Shown one piece after another: positions 22,980 through 36,400 of a stretch of DNA of 64,000 nucleotides. Each line of letters starts with the position of its first letter. Position 1 is the stretch's first letter. A program made the position numbers and the translations under genes. A model generated the notes under the pieces. It made no database searches and was not told the DNA's origin. It worked only from the letters and a program-made list of their open reading frames with translations. Source of the DNA: Brasenia schreberi (taxonomy: Eukaryota > Streptophyta > Magnoliopsida > Nymphaeales > Cabombaceae). The stretch spans positions 32,534,001-32,598,000 of the forward strand of contig JAYKKT010000090.1 in assembly GCA_036023115.1 (NCBI GenBank), in the 5' to 3' direction.

Positions 22980-23340
22980 TATGTTTGATTTGAAGGTTTT
23001 GAGTTTTGCCTTAAAAAGCTTGTTTGGGTTCGAGTTTTTCCTCAAAACTCGGGTTTGAGCTTAGCCTTAAAGCTTGTTTGACTTGGCGGGTTTTGAGCTT
23101 AACCTTAAAAAGCTTGTTTGACTTTACTGGTTTTGAGCTTAACCTTAAAAAGCTTGTTTGACTTGACGGGTTTTGAGCTTAACCTTAAAAAGCTTGTTTG
23201 ACTTGGCGGGTTTTGAGTTTAACCTTAAAAAGCTTGTTTGATTTGAAGGTTTTGAGCTTTGCCTTAAAAAACTTGTTTGAGTTCAAGTTTGTCCTTAAAA
23301 CTTGGGTTTTGAGCATAACCTTAAAATACTTGCTTGATAT
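22980..23340 (+). repeat. 40-bp minisatellite, about nine units
   Basis: The core unit carries aaaaagcttgtttgactt followed by ggttttgagcttaacc. The central copies (about 23060-23240) are very similar; the outer ones drift. Runs of A and T at fixed spacing give it a slip-prone look. Confidence 0.88.
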
Positions 23341-23367
23341 ACCAAGGTCCCCTTACAATATCACAAG

Positions 23368-23739
23368 TTTGTAGTAGGGGGGGTTTGGCCCTTGCAGCCC
23401 TAGTTTGAGGCAGGGACAGGGCCAACATGGCCCTGGACATTACCGTTGGGAGCCCCAATGGCCAGTAGCCGTTGGAGCTGCCAGCACTAGTTCATCCTCT
23501 TGCTCCTTGTGTTATTTCTTTTACAGTTCATGTACATAATAATGAGTATAAATACTCCATCACAACATGAATAAATTATGCAGTCTTGGCACTGCTTTTG
23601 ACTTGTTTGTGTATGCTTTCGCTCTCTTGTTTGTTATTCTTGAAGATCGGCATTTATACTTGAATGCCATTTGACTCTTGGTGACTTGGTAGATTTGATT
23701 CGTGTAATATCAACCTTCGATCATCGACAAATATTTAAA
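23368..23739 (+). repeat. LTR of the copia A family, solo or truncated
   Basis: The second half (cttggcactgcttttgactt, cgctctcttgtttg, atcaaccttcgatcatc, aaatattta) is the same as in the LTRs at 37894-38247, 40499-40831 and 61168-61585. The first 30 bases are degenerate. No primer-binding site follows; copia B2 interior starts directly. Confidence 0.7.
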
Positions 23740-23889
23740 GATGGATCCTATAGCCCATCCTTGGAAAGGAAGTATTACTACACCACTTAGAGTATTGAAG
23801 AATGTTTTACATGTTCTTAATATTTCAGTAAATTTATTATCAGTATTTGCTCTTACCCAAGACTTTCAGTGTAAAATAACCTTTGATTC

Positions 23890-24543
23890 ATGTGGATGTT
23901 TCTTTTAGGATCTGAGGACGGGGGGACCTTTGGTCAGGGTAGCATGAAAAGAGGACTCTATGTCTATGAGGAGACAAGAATGACAACATTTCAGACAGTG
24001 GCTGTTACAGTAAAGCAGAAAGAAGACCTATCTTTATGGCACCAGAGATTAGGGTATTTACCGCTTTCAAAAATTAGAATTCTTTTACCTGAATTTTCTA
24101 CTTGTAATAATTTGCAGTTGAACTGTGAAACTTGCCAGAAGGCAAAACACCACCGTATTTCATTTCCATTGAATGAAGAAAAATCCTCTATACCTTTTGA
24201 GCTTGTTCATTCAGATATATGGGGCCCCTGTTCTATTACTTCTTTATATGGTCATAAATACTTTATTTTATTCATTGATAATTATACTCGGTTCACTGTT
24301 ATCTATCTAATGAAGATGAAAGAGGAAGTGAGAAATATTATTCCCATCTACTGTCAATTTGTGCATACACAATTCCAAAAATCCATTAAGATATTTCGGA
24401 GTGAATGGTGGGGAATATATGTCCCAATCACAAGTCTTATTTTTCAGATAAGGGAATTTTACACCAGACCTCATGTCCTTATTCTCTACAAAAAAAAATG
24501 GTGTTTCAGAAAGGAAAAATCGGCATATTTTGGAAGTGGCTAG
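23890..24543 (+). pseudogene. copia B2 pre-integrase and integrase N-terminal half
   Basis: Contains LWHQRLGYLPLSKI, the zinc-like CETCQKAKHHRISF segment, FELVHSDIWGPCS and YFILFIDNYTRF. At 24400 a small deletion turns the expected SDNGGE catalytic motif into SEWWGIY, so the integrase active site is lost. Confidence 0.85.
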
Positions 24544-25681
24544 AACCCTGTTAATTGGCTATGATATTCCAAAAATGTTTTGGGGAGAAGCAGTCTTAAC
24601 CGCAATTTATCTTATCAATCGTATGCCCAGTCAAGTACTAAAAGGCCATACTCCATTTCATTCTTTATGTCCTTCTCAAAGATCATTTCACATTTCTCTA
24701 AAAATATTTGGGTGCACATGCTTTGTTCATATACACAGTAGTCTGAGAGACAAACTAGATGCTAGAGCTGTTAAGTGCATCTTCTTAGGATATTCATCTA
24801 CCCAAAAAGGTTATAAATGTTATGATCATTCAACAAGAAAATTGTATGTCACAATGGATGTTACCTTTCATGAAGACCTATCGTTCTATGGTAAACCTGA
24901 AAGTCAGACTTCTGGTAGACACTTACCTATGGTGTATCCTATCCTACCAAATGAAGATCAATTAGAATTTGAAAAAGAAACAGCAGAGGTACCACTTGTT
25001 CCAGAGAAAATGTGGCAGAGTTATACCCAAGGTGGGAGGCGATTCTTTACTCAGGATCAGTATGCTACCCCAGATCAAAGCTCTTACCCTAAATCAGATC
25101 CAATTTCCTCTCAGGTAATTTCTCAAAATCCTACTGTTGAACTTGATGATTTACCTATTGCCATCAGAAAAGGAAAACGTGAAAAGGGTAAATATGCACT
25201 ACAGAAAATGATTTCTTATACTAACTATCCGAAAGAGTATCAATTGTTTATGATGAATACAGATAATACTTATATTCCCACTTCATTCGAAGAAGCATCT
25301 CAATGTTTAGAGTGGAAGACTGCAATGAAGGATGAAATTTCAGCATTGAAAAAAAATAGAACCTGGAAACTAGTACAATTACCACCAGACAGAAAAACAG
25401 TGGGTTGCAATTGGGTATATTCTGTGAAATATAAGGCAGATGGAAACGTAGATAGATATAAAGCAAGATTAGTAGCTAAAGGCTATAGTCAATCTTATGG
25501 GATCGATTATACTGAAACGTTTGCACCAGTAGCAAAGATGAACACAATCAGAATTATTCTTAGTGTAGCACTTAATCATTGTTGGAGCTTATGGCAGCTA
25601 GATGTTAAGAATGCCTTTCTTCAAAGAGATCTCACAGAAGAGATTTACATGGATTTACCTCCTGGGTATCATAAGAGTTGA
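24473..25681 (+). pseudogene. copia B2 integrase C-terminal half, linker and RT start
   Basis: A 402-codon open stretch holds [55 protein letters not shown], then RT motifs [41 protein letters not shown] and [14 protein letters not shown]. It is closed by a TGA at 25679-25681. Confidence 0.88.
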
Positions 25682-26386
25682 ATGGCAATGCAGTGTGCAG
25701 ATTAAGGAAGTCTATCTATGGACTAAAATAATCACCTAGAGCATGGTTTCAAAAGTTCAGTGATGGTATTGTTAGTTTGGGATTCAAACAATGTATCAGT
25801 GACCATATCCACAAAAACGTAAAAACTATTATACTACTTGTGTATGTTATGATATTATTATCACTGGAGACGATGAAGAGGGGATTGTGAATCTAAAAAA
25901 GGAATTACATGCTCTCTTTGACTTAAGGATTTGGGTAAGATCCACTATTTTTTGGTAATTGAGGTTGTACAGAGTGAGAACAGCTTATTGTTAAGCCAAA
26001 AGAAATATGTCCTGAATTTATTGAAAGAAACAAAAATGGAACACTGTAGAATATGTTCGACTCCTATTGAAATTGCTAAAGAAGTCAAATCAGAACCATA
26101 TGAAGATATTGGAAGATATCATCGATTAGTGGGCAAACTTATTTATCTCACTTTTACTCGACCAGATATCAGCTTCGCAGTCAGTTACATTAGCAAGTGG
26201 ATGCATTCTCCTTCAAAGCATCATATCAGTATGGTCTTCCATATTATCAGATATTTGAAATCAACCATCTCTTATGGCTTATGGTACACTCCTCATAAGT
26301 TCTTGGAATTAGAGATCTATTCTGATGCTGATTGGGCCACTCTAAGAGTGGCAGGAAGTCTACCTCAGGTTATATTATGTATTTAG
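25682..26386 (+). pseudogene. copia B2 reverse transcriptase, second half
   Basis: Frame-disrupted up to about 25930, where the YVDDI box has lost a base (YVMILLSL reading). Then KKYVLNLLKETKMEHCR, YHRLVGKLIYLTFTRPDISF and VFHIIRYLKST are open. Confidence 0.85.
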
Positions 26387-26783
26387 GAGGAAATGTGGTT
26401 TCTTGGCAGAGTAAAAACAAACTGTAGTGGCCATATCTAGTGCAGAAGCAGAGTATCGGGCGATTGCTCTTGGTATGTGTGAAGGAATATGAATTTTATC
26501 CCTATTAAAAGAAATTGGTTTGAAGAAGATTCCAGTTAACTTTCTTACAGATAGCAAGGCAGCACTGCAGATAGCATCGAATCCAGTCTTCTATGAGAGA
26601 ACCAAGCATATTGAGATTGATTGTCATTTTATTAGAGACAAAGTTGTTGAAGGAATTTTTAACATTATACACGTCCGGTCTGAAGCTCAGCTAGCAGATA
26701 TCCTTACTAAGCCAGTATCTATATGCAACCTTAAGAAGACTTTCAGCAAGTTGGGTATTTCAAGTCTTCAAGACCTAACTTGA
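26387..26783 (+). pseudogene. copia B2 RNase H
   Basis: Reads AISSAEAEYRAIALGMCEG around 26430-26490. After a frame change come [34 protein letters not shown] and [13 protein letters not shown] (26520-26783) with the normal copia C-terminus. Confidence 0.85.
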
Positions 26784-26790
26784 GGGGGCG

Positions 26791-27119
26791 TGTTGCAAGG
26801 AATAAGTTATTATGTACATTTGTTACTTGTGTATGCTGGTCAGAGTCCTTAGATTAGTGGGTCAGTCAGTTTAATTGTGTGGGACCAATTTGGATATCGT
26901 GTTTAGTTAGTTATTAGTGAGTCAAGTTAAGAGTTTTTCTGTCTTTTAAGTTATAAACCTGTATAAAGCAGCCCTAATTGTGATTAGGGTTAAGATCAAG
27001 AAATAGAATGAGAGAGAAGAGGGCGGCAGCCATGTGGGCGCCGATTCCCTGTGTTCAATCTGCTGCATATTATTTTACTTTATGAATATTTCGTTGTATG
27101 TGATGATCAAAATCATCAG
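26791..27119 (+). repeat. 3' LTR of copia B2
   Basis: A tgagggggcg polypurine tract at 26781-26790 precedes TGTTGCAAGG. The right end is placed at ...AATCATCA near 27119 by analogy and is approximate. Confidence 0.65.
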
Positions 27120-28421
27120 TTCCAACCATGGTCCATGCTTAAAAAATGCAAAACATAATTAGATGCCTAGTCAGATATATTTACAGAAATATGCAGATGA
27201 AGTAGTTTTGTTGCTTAGAATGATTAGTTAGATGCCATTAGATAAACTGCTTATTCATTTTCTAAAAATGCTTAGTTGGATAACATATTTGATTAATTTA
27301 TATTGTACATAGTAAATGAATAAATGAACCAGCACATAGAGGGGGTAAACAAAGAAGTAAAAATGAAAAGACAGAAGTACAAACAAACCAAAGTACATGG
27401 ATAGATATTGGACCTGGCGGATGTGAGGTGCTCATAGTATATAGGTACATTTTGGGAGAAACGTGGTTGCCTGCCAAGCATCTTCCTCAGCAGTAGGGTC
27501 CAATTGAGTGGACATACTGGCCACTATATTGCACTATTGATAGCTCAGCTAATATAGGCCTCAGGCCTGTTTTCGATCCTAGAATTCCCTTCCATCATCG
27601 TTTATGTAGCTCTACGGAACAAGGGAGTATGCAAGTCTAAGGTTTTAAGATCTTGTGAAATTGTGTTGTTGCTGTGCCTTGATCATATACTTCAACCGAT
27701 TTTGTTGGAACTGCCTAGCCTAGATAGTCTAATTGATAGACTTTGTTAACACATGACCAACCAGAATTAAAACATACTTAGAAAAGTAACTCTTCCTTAC
27801 ACATTAAGATGTCTAATACAATTACGAAACTAATCACTTGCCATGAGAACCAAATACATCTAGGAAATTATTGGCGCATTATACAAACTTGTGAGTCTTT
27901 AATGCTGAAGGGATTCTCTTGGTTGCTACGTATATAGGCATGGCATACCTCCTTCATGTGGCAAATGTAATTTAGGTTCCAAGGTGGATCTTCGATCTGT
28001 CTCACCAACTTCTCGCTAGCTTTGGTGGAGTTCAATTCAAGTTTTTAAGCATTTATTTTCCTTTCTTTTATGATGAGCTCTAAGCGCTCATTTGGAACTG
28101 TGGAAATTAGACCAAAAAAATGCATGCTCCAGCTGCAGGTGGACCTAGTTTACATGTAAAGTAGATTCCTCTCTCTCTTTCTGATAATTGAGCATGAATT
28201 ATTACCGTGTTGCCCTGCATTGTGTCTGCTGTTTATCAGCTCCTAATCATTTAAAGAAAATCATTAGAACATGGGACTTTAAACTAATTTTTTATTGGAC
28301 CAGTACTTACACCACAAAGGGTGCGGTTGTGCACCCTGGCAACATAGATTTGTGTTCATGCCAAGTAGCTACTGAATAAATTTTATTCAGCATCTTTAAT
28401 GTCAGCTTTCCTTGTTTGAAG
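27120..28421. other. last part of the RABA2-like intron
   Basis: A/T-rich DNA with no coding or repeat motif recognised. It ends in ttccttgtttgaag, a good pyrimidine tract and acceptor AG at 28420-28421. Confidence 0.5.
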
Positions 28422-28919
28422 GTTGAGGGAAGGATTGTAAAAGCACAAATATGGGATACAGCTGGTCAGGAGCGTTACCGTGCAATCACTAGTGCGTATT
28501 ATCGAGGCGCCCTTGGTGCTCTTCTTGTTTATGATGTGACCAAACCAACAACATTTGAGAATGTAGGCCGGTGGCTAAAGGAACTCCGTGATCATGCTGA
28601 TTCAAACATTGTTATCATGCTCATTGGTAACAAAACTGATCTAAAGCATCTAAGAGCAGTTGCAACTGAGGATGCCCAGACATTCGCTGAGAAAGAAGGC
28701 TTGTCATTCTTAGAAACATCTGCTCTTGAAGCTACTAATGTTGAGAAAGCGTTCCAAACAATCCTCTCAGAGATATACCGCATTATAAGCAAGAAATCTC
28801 TCTCTTCAGAAGAACCTGGTGAATCTGTACCAGCTGCAGGCATAAAAGAAGGGAAGACTATTGTTATTTCAGCTGGACAAGAGAACTCTACAAAGCAAGC
28901 ATGCTGCCTGTCATCTTGA
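28422..28919 (+). CDS. RABA2: RABA2-like exon 2 (165 codons plus stop)
   Basis: Intact terminal exon of a plant RabA2-type GTPase. It carries switch [12 protein letters not shown], the RabA hallmark [19 protein letters not shown], the guanine-specificity motifs NKTD and ETSAL, and a hypervariable tail ending QACCLSS with the CC prenylation site. No stop or frameshift occurs. On its own it lacks the P-loop, so it depends on the exon 1 block at 18285, which appears damaged. The exon could still be transcribed. Confidence 0.93.
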   Translation, partial: VEGRIVKAQIWDTAGQERYRAITSAYYRGALGALLVYDVTKPTTFENVGRWLKELRDHADSNIVIMLIGNKTDLKHLRAVATEDAQTFAEKEGLSFLETSALEATNVEKAFQTILSEIYRIISKKSLSSEEPGESVPAAGIKEGKTIVISAGQENSTKQACCLSS

Positions 28920-30395
28920 TAAGAGAGTTTAACATTTTACGTTTCTGGTTCTTGAATTTCTCCGCACTCAGGCTACTCATTTCTTTTTCAAGTCTCAGCC
29001 AGGTTGTGAACTCTCCACTACGTCATCATCATGGGCATTGGGTTGCTTTCTTTGTCAGTGCTGACATTATATTATAATATCTTTAGCATTCATACCATGG
29101 GGTTAAATGCTTCATTATATGATTTTTTTTTCAATTGACCGGTTTTGGGGTTTGAAATATCTTGTGCTGAATAGAAGTTTCTCTACCTATTAGTTATTTG
29201 TCTTGTTTTTCTTACTGTGTAACGGTAAAACATTAAGAAAACTCTCTTTCTTTACTTCTGTTGTAAAAATATGGGTACTTATTGGGCTTTGCACTTTGTC
29301 AGCAAGATATATCTGCAGGATTTTCTTTGCTATTTATCAAAGTTTCAGAAATGCAGGTTGTGGTGGAGCAGCCAGGTGAAACGCAGTCATGGCCGCCCCC
29401 CATTTATACTAGGAACAGCTTACAGTTAATGAAACATACCAATCAAATTGTTAGAATTTCAGGAAACTGTCTTGACTACAAAATAGCTTCTCATGCAGTA
29501 TGGATACCGCATGAACCGAATGTAAGATGCTCGAACTCAAGGTTGAGGCTAGCTGTATTCATTACTATTTGAACGGTAGCACAAATTTAGTACAAGTTAT
29601 CAAAGCTCATTATGAAGTGCTTCGTTGCTTGGAGAAACTAAACATTATATGGTATATAATATATACATTGAAACATATTGCGAGCAAGCAAATTCCTTCA
29701 ACTTTAAGGAGCTGTTAGTGCTACAACCGTGTAGTGAATTAATAATCAACTCTGAAGAGGCTTTGCTTTTATCGAGAACTTGACTATGTGCTTCCATGTT
29801 GGAGGGCTGTGACGGGGGTTCTATTTCTAAATTGTTCAAATAAGTATGGTTGAGGCGCACATCAGGGGGGAGCTGTTAGTGCTCTAACCATCTAATAACT
29901 CTGAAAGACTTTCATCGAGAACTTGACTAGCCGCTGCTCCTGTTGAAGGGCTGTGACTGGAGTTCTATTTCTGAATTGTTCAAACAAGATTGAGCAGATT
30001 TTTTTGTGAACTAAACCACAAACAGTTAGTTCCCTTTCCATCCAGCTCTCTCATGTTAAAGTCTTCAATATGTTTGACATTACCATGTCATAGATGAGTT
30101 TCATACACGTATGTATTCAAAAGAGCCAAAATTTGATTTGAGCGAGACTGAAGGTGCCATAACATGAACCTAAAGCAAGCCTCGGCACATCTTAAAAGTT
30201 CATTCAAGTTACAATCTCCAAATGAATCTCCTGCATTTGCATAAACCATATACAAACTTCCTCTGACTTTTACACAAGTAGATTCATTTTCCCAAAACGC
30301 ATAATCCAGTAAAAAAACAGTAGAATATAACATCATTAAGCACCATGGTCTCTATCAAGTCCATGAGCCCGTGTAGTAAAAACACATGGGCAGAT
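28920..30395. other. convergent intergenic region between the two Rab genes
   Basis: Holds the 3' UTR of the RABA2-like gene at the left and that of RABD1 at the right, which face each other. The only structure seen is a tandem duplication at 29710-30000. Confidence 0.5.
29710..30000. repeat. tandem duplication of about 130-160 bp
   Basis: Units starting agctgttagtgct at 29710 and 29871 both contain tcgagaacttgacta, gggctgtgac and gttctatttct, with indels between them. Confidence 0.8.
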
Positions 30396-30492
30396 TTAAC
30401 TGCAACAACTTCCGCTACTCTGTTGGATAGGCTGTCCTTTTAACTGAGCAGAACTTGGCACACCCTTGTTCGTACTAGTTTGATTTCCCAAT
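30396..30492 (-). CDS. RABD1: RABD1 exon 8 (C-terminal tail)
   Basis: Starts after acceptor ...tatgcag, completes an Arg codon and encodes the variable tail with QLKGQPIQQ and the CCS prenylation site, then TAA. Confidence 0.92.
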
Positions 30493-33400
30493 CTGCATAT
30501 AACAGACCAAAAGAATCAGGAAATTACATCAGGCTCATCCAAAATGTATGTATTTGAAGCACATGAAGCAGAATAACTTGTCCAGATTTTCATTCTAAGA
30601 TCTGAAAGAAAAAAAAATCTTTTTGTTTTTTATATAGTTTCAGGACACAAGCACCTCCCGTTTATTGGATAGCCAGGCATGATGACATCAATAGTAACTG
30701 TTCGATGGATCCAAGCCTTACGATACCTCATATAGAGACGTGGTTATCCTCAAAGAATCAATTAGTGTACTTGAGTAGCAAGAGTGTGGTGTGGGCTTCC
30801 ACAGATCAAGTTAACCAAATAATTAGTATAAATGCAGAACACACGATAATATTTTTGTCAGATTCGAGTAGATCCAGAAAGGATAACGGGGCTTAATGGA
30901 ACTCGTGATCTGAATAATCAGTATAGAAATGTGGATTTGGAAAAAATCATATCCTCATTAGAGTAGTAGTGAGATTCAACATTATTTAACTTGAACCTTC
31001 TTGGCGTGGCCCAATAACACGTATAGTGCAGAATTAAGATCTATGGTGTTCAAACACCCTAAGATTTGGAGACATGGATACTAACTAGAGAATATAGTAG
31101 AGCTATAATAGTGCATGCAAGATAAGATCATATGTAATGGAATCAAGTCATCAACAAATTAACAAGAGGTCCCCTTCAAAGTATGCTGTCTGAACTAAAA
31201 GTTTTGCCTGTAGCATTCATTACTTTATATGACAGCAAGCATGAGAAAATTCGCATATAGAAATCAGACATTCCCAAGATACATTAACAAGCAGTAAAGG
31301 CAGTCATACTCCACATAAGAGCATGGCCCACCTCAGCACCAAAAGGTGAAAAGGCACTTAGGCATGTATCAAGAATACATAATTAATAAAGAATTAATCC
31401 CTTCACCGCTATATATGGAAGAATATGAATGCAAAAGACCAGAAACCTCATTGTATGGAAGAGACTAAGCGACAAACTTACCGCTTCTTGATTTCTGCAG
31501 ACATGGTCAAGAAAGCCTTCTCAACGTTAATGGAGTCTTTGGCACTTGTTTCTAGAAAAGGGATTCCGAGCTCATCAGCAAAAGCCTACAATTTTGAAAA
31601 CAAAATGTGTCAAAATTGAAGCCTCAGTGCAGGAACCGCTTATAGGAACATTTGAAATGTAAAACATGAAGTAAATAAATATATTATTTTAATTCATATA
31701 TCAAGCACTCAAAACAACGATATGGCTATTTTATGGTTTCTTATGTGCAAAAGAAGCAATTGAACAAATGAACACGAAATACAGAAACACAATTTCTAGT
31801 CAATGAGCCGGAAAAGTTCACAGAACTGAAATTACCTTTGCAGTCTGTGTATCCACAACTTTGTTCTCAACCAAATCACATTTGTTGCCAACAAGAAGCT
31901 TGCACACATTATCACTTGCATATCTATCAATCTCATTAAGCCATTGTTTGACATTGTTAAAGCTCTCTTGCTCAGTAACATCATAAACGATCTGGAGAAG
32001 ACCAAGATAAAAACTAAGCAGAGAATGAAATTTTAATGAGGAAAAATACAAATGAAAAAGAAAAGTTAACGAGATAATTTTGGAGATCACCATCATTGAA
32101 CTAACATCTAAAGAGTATGAGTTGAAGACATCCCATACTCTGAAGTCTTAATCATTTTGACCAGCTCACATGAATGGTAAAGTTGATGGTTGAATTTCAG
32201 CAGCATAAACAAAAGAATAGATGTGAATCAAGCAGATGAAGAATTAGGAATTAGGGTTTCGGCAGTCGGCTGCACCTCCCTCCCTCTTTCTTTCTTATTG
32301 ATCTGGTCGACTGACCATTAGGTTTTATAATACATAAAATAACAAAAAAATACTAAATTACCCCTAATAAGTGACTCCTAATTTAAAGTTTCTTTAAAAA
32401 CAAAATCAAAGAAAATAGGGCTAACTCAATACATAGCCTGTAAAGATTAACACAAACTCGATTCTAACACTCCCCCTCAAGTTGGGACAAAGATGCTTTT
32501 AGTTCCTAACTTGCTAAGGAGCTTTTCAAGTCTTCCTTTCCCTAAAGTCTTTGGTTAATAAATCAGTTAAGAAATTGGCAAAGTGTTATTTTGATTGAAC
32601 ATATATCATCTGAATGATTCCAGACTTTAATGCATCTCTTATGAAGTGAGAATCTATTTCAATATACTTGGTTCTGTCATGATATACTTATACTGGATTT
32701 TTAGCTATTTGAATCTTAGTATGATTGTCATGGTATAAAGCACGGGTACCAAGTTCTTGGAATAGGAATTTTAGCCAAATTGCCTCAGACTTGTTGCTAC
32801 TCTGCTTCCAATGATGACCTTGCCACTACATTTTCTTTTTTACTTTTCTAAGATATTATGTTGCCCCCAACCATCGTTAGGTATCCTGAGGTAGACCGCC
32901 TATCATCAACGAAACCTGCCCAATCTGCATCTATAAGTACCACATTGAGATGATCATGAGTTGTATACAATGTCATTTCTGGAGTGTGTTTCAAGTACCT
33001 TAATATTTGTCTCGTAGTGTTCATATGAGTTATGGTAGGGATGTGCACAAATTGACTTACCATACTCACAACATACGAAATATTTAGGCATGTAATCATC
33101 AAATATATTAGTCATCCCACTAACCTTTGATATTCTCCAGGCTCCCGCAATTGTTCATCTATATTGGCACTTAATTTCAAGTTACTATCCATGGGCACAT
33201 TCGTAGGCTTACACTCTAACATGTGAGTGTCCTTCAGTAGATCCCAAGTGTATTTCCTTTGAGTTAGAAATATATCTCATGAGTTCCTAAATACTTTGAT
33301 TCCCAAGAAATAATGAAGGGATCCAAGATCCTTCATATCAAACAAATTTAACAGTTGGTCCTTTAATTCCAGGATTTCATTATCATTATCTCTAGTGATA

Positions 33401-36400
33401 ATGACATCATCCACGTAAACTACTAGGACACAAATATCATTACTCTTCCTTACAAACATAGTATGATCACTTACACTTTCTTTAAACCCAAAGACTAGTA
33501 ACACCATCACTACATCATTCAAACCATGCTCTAGGTGTTTGTTTTAGTCCATATATAGCTTTCATCAGTTTGCATAAACTTCCATCTGTATATCCGTAAC
33601 ACAAGCCAGGTGGTAAATCCATGTAAATTTTTTCATTCAGGTACTCTTGGAGAAATGTATTTTTAACATCCAGTTGCCAAAGTTTTCATCCTTTATTAGT
33701 AACTACACTAATAATGACCTTGATAGTAGTCATTTTTGCCACCGGTGCAAACATCTTAGCATAGTCTAAACCATACGCTAATCATATTTTATATCTCTTA
33801 ATAGTGTCATAAGCTCTATATACTCAATAGTGTATACTCATTTGCATCCCATTGATTTTCTTCCAAGAGGTAATTTCATAATCTCTCAAATGTTGTTAGC
33901 TTTAATCTAAGGCTCCATAGCTTCTTTCCAGAGTTTAGAATCCTTATCCTCCTTATAGTCCCTTAGCACTTGAATAAGATCACAATTAAGAGCAAACATC
34001 TTAAAGTTGTTTGACGTATAATGAAAAGAGATGTATTGGGATATAGGATAGGTGCAAGATCTCTTCCCTTTTCTCAAAAGGATGGGAACATCCAAGTCAT
34101 TTTCAGATGTTACTATGATGGATTGTTTTGGCACAAAGTCAAGCAACTGCAGATCGGAGGAGAGATCCTCTTCTTGGGTCATGGTAGGTTGCACGGTTTC
34201 CTTTAGAACGTTCTTGTGTCGTCTACTATACAGTTCACGCCTATTTTGATTTTCTAGTTTCAACTCTTCTTATTATGATTTATCCAAACTTTCTTCTTCT
34301 ATTATAAGATTAATAGGTGTGACACGTACATCTTGGGTAGTTTCTACCCCTTTCCGGTAGTAGTGTCAAAAAGCTAAGCATCATAAAGCTAGCTTTCTCA
34401 TAAGTGAGTCCAGAAGAATAAACCCATTTGAGCTTGTTCACTCATAGTTGCTAACATATATTTTGTTACCTTTGTGGATGATTGTGCAAGGTTCACAATG
34501 GTTCACTTGATGAAAAATAAAAATGAGGTTTTGGTTATATTTTTCATGTTTCAAAAATTCGTGGCAACTCAGTTTTAGTACTCTATCAAGTGTATGTATT
34601 AGATTAGATAATGGTGGAGAATTCAATGAAACTGTTTTTAAAAATTATCTCAGAAATCACCCAGCAAAATGGAGTGGTAGAGACTAGAGAGAAAAAACCA
34701 TCATATTTTAGAGACAGCCATAACCTTACTAATTGAAAGTAATGCCCCTAAAATATATTGGGGCGACACTATTTTGATGGTTATTTATCTTACGAACAGA
34801 ACTCCCTATTCCGTACTACATGGAAGAATCCCACGACAGGTACTCATGCCTAATAAGAAACTCTTTAATATACCTCTCAGAATATTTGGGAGTATTATGT
34901 TTATGACCATTGCAAAAATAGAGATAAGTTGGATTCAAAAGTTAAGAAGAGTATGTTTCTCATATATTCTTCTACACAAAAGGGGTATGTGTGCTATGAT
35001 CCTAGTAGGAGAAGAGTACATGTGTTCATGGATGTAACCTTCTTTGAAGATTTAAATTGCCTACATCTAAACTCAAATCTGAAATTCCATTTCAGTTTGG
35101 AAGATGACCCAATCTTTGGTGCCACAATCTGATTTCCTTGACACTTGTATTCACAATCCCTTTATTTGTGGTTACTCGTGACTGTACTTCATTCAAAACA
35201 TATAATTCACACTTTTCTCTACCGTGCCCAAGGATCCTCTGTGTTCTCCGATCCTGAAATACACAATCATTTGCATCGAAAGTTAGGAGACAATCTAACT
35301 CCTTAGTAATAGCATGGACAAATAAAAGGTTAGTAGGAAATTTAGGGACACGTAATACTGAAGGGAGATTGCCAATTGATGTTCCCATTTTTCCTTTCCC
35401 TTGAACATGAATGTGAATCATTTGCAAGTTTTACACTACTACCAACTTTAATACATTCATACAAACAACAACAACTAAGCCTTTTCTCTTACTAGATGGG
35501 GTCGGCTACATGGATTCTTTGTTTCCACAGATCCCTATCGTGCGCCATGTTAGGAGTTAACTCCCAATAAGCTAGATCATTCTTTATTGTTTCTTTCCAA
35601 CACTTTTGTGGTCGTCCTCTACCTCTTTTAATACTTTCCAAATTTACTTCTTTTGATCTTCTTTCTATATGTCCAAACCATCTTAAACGATGTTCTCTCA
35701 TTTTATCCTCTATTGGTCACTCCTAATTTGTTTCTAATAACCTCATTATGTATACGGTCATTTCTTGTATGACCGCTCATCCATCTCAACATCTTCATTT
35801 CTGTCACAGACATCTTTTGTACATGTTGATGATTAACTGCCCAACACTCAGAACCATAAAACATGACAGGCCTAATTGTTGCTCTATAATATTTACCTTT
35901 TAATTTTAATGGTATCTTCTTATCACAAAGAATACCTGATGCTCCTCTCCATTTTAACCAACCAGCATTTATTCTATATGTAACATCTCCATCAATTCTT
36001 CCATCACTCTGAAAAATTGACCCTAGGTATTTAAAACTTTCCTTTTGGGGAATGCAATGTGTGCCAATTTTAATTTCTATGTCCTTTGAAGTAACCAAAT
36101 GATTAAACTTACATTCCATATATTATGTCTTTGTTCTACTAAGTCGAAGGCCTTTGCTTTCTAATGTTTCTCTCCATAGTTCCAATTTTCTATTAACTTT
36201 TTCCTTAGACTCTTCCACTAATACAATGTCATCTGCAAATAACATACACCAAGGTACTTCATCTTGAATATGTTTTGTTAACTCATCCATCACCATTATA
36301 AATAAGTATGGACTTAAAGTTGATCCTTGATGTAACCCAATATTAACTTCAAAGAAGTCCGTCGTTCCTTCATGAGTCCTCACACATGTTTTTGCACCAT

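Larger units (their letters stand above)
23740..27119 (+). mobile_element. Ty1/copia element B2, 5' truncated, relatively young
   Basis: Plus-strand copia pol runs from just before pre-integrase to RNase H, followed by a polypurine tract and a 3' LTR. Only a handful of lesions interrupt it: a shift at the integrase catalytic motif, a shift at an A-run near 24490, a stop at 25679-25681 and others in RT. It is thus much better preserved than its relative B1. gag, protease and 5' LTR are missing. It lies within the presumed RABA2-like intron, same strand as that gene. Confidence 0.88.

Noticed and set aside
34021..34249. Plus-strand open frames of 61-65 codons
   Set aside because: They are shadows of the minus-strand copia C linker coding region.
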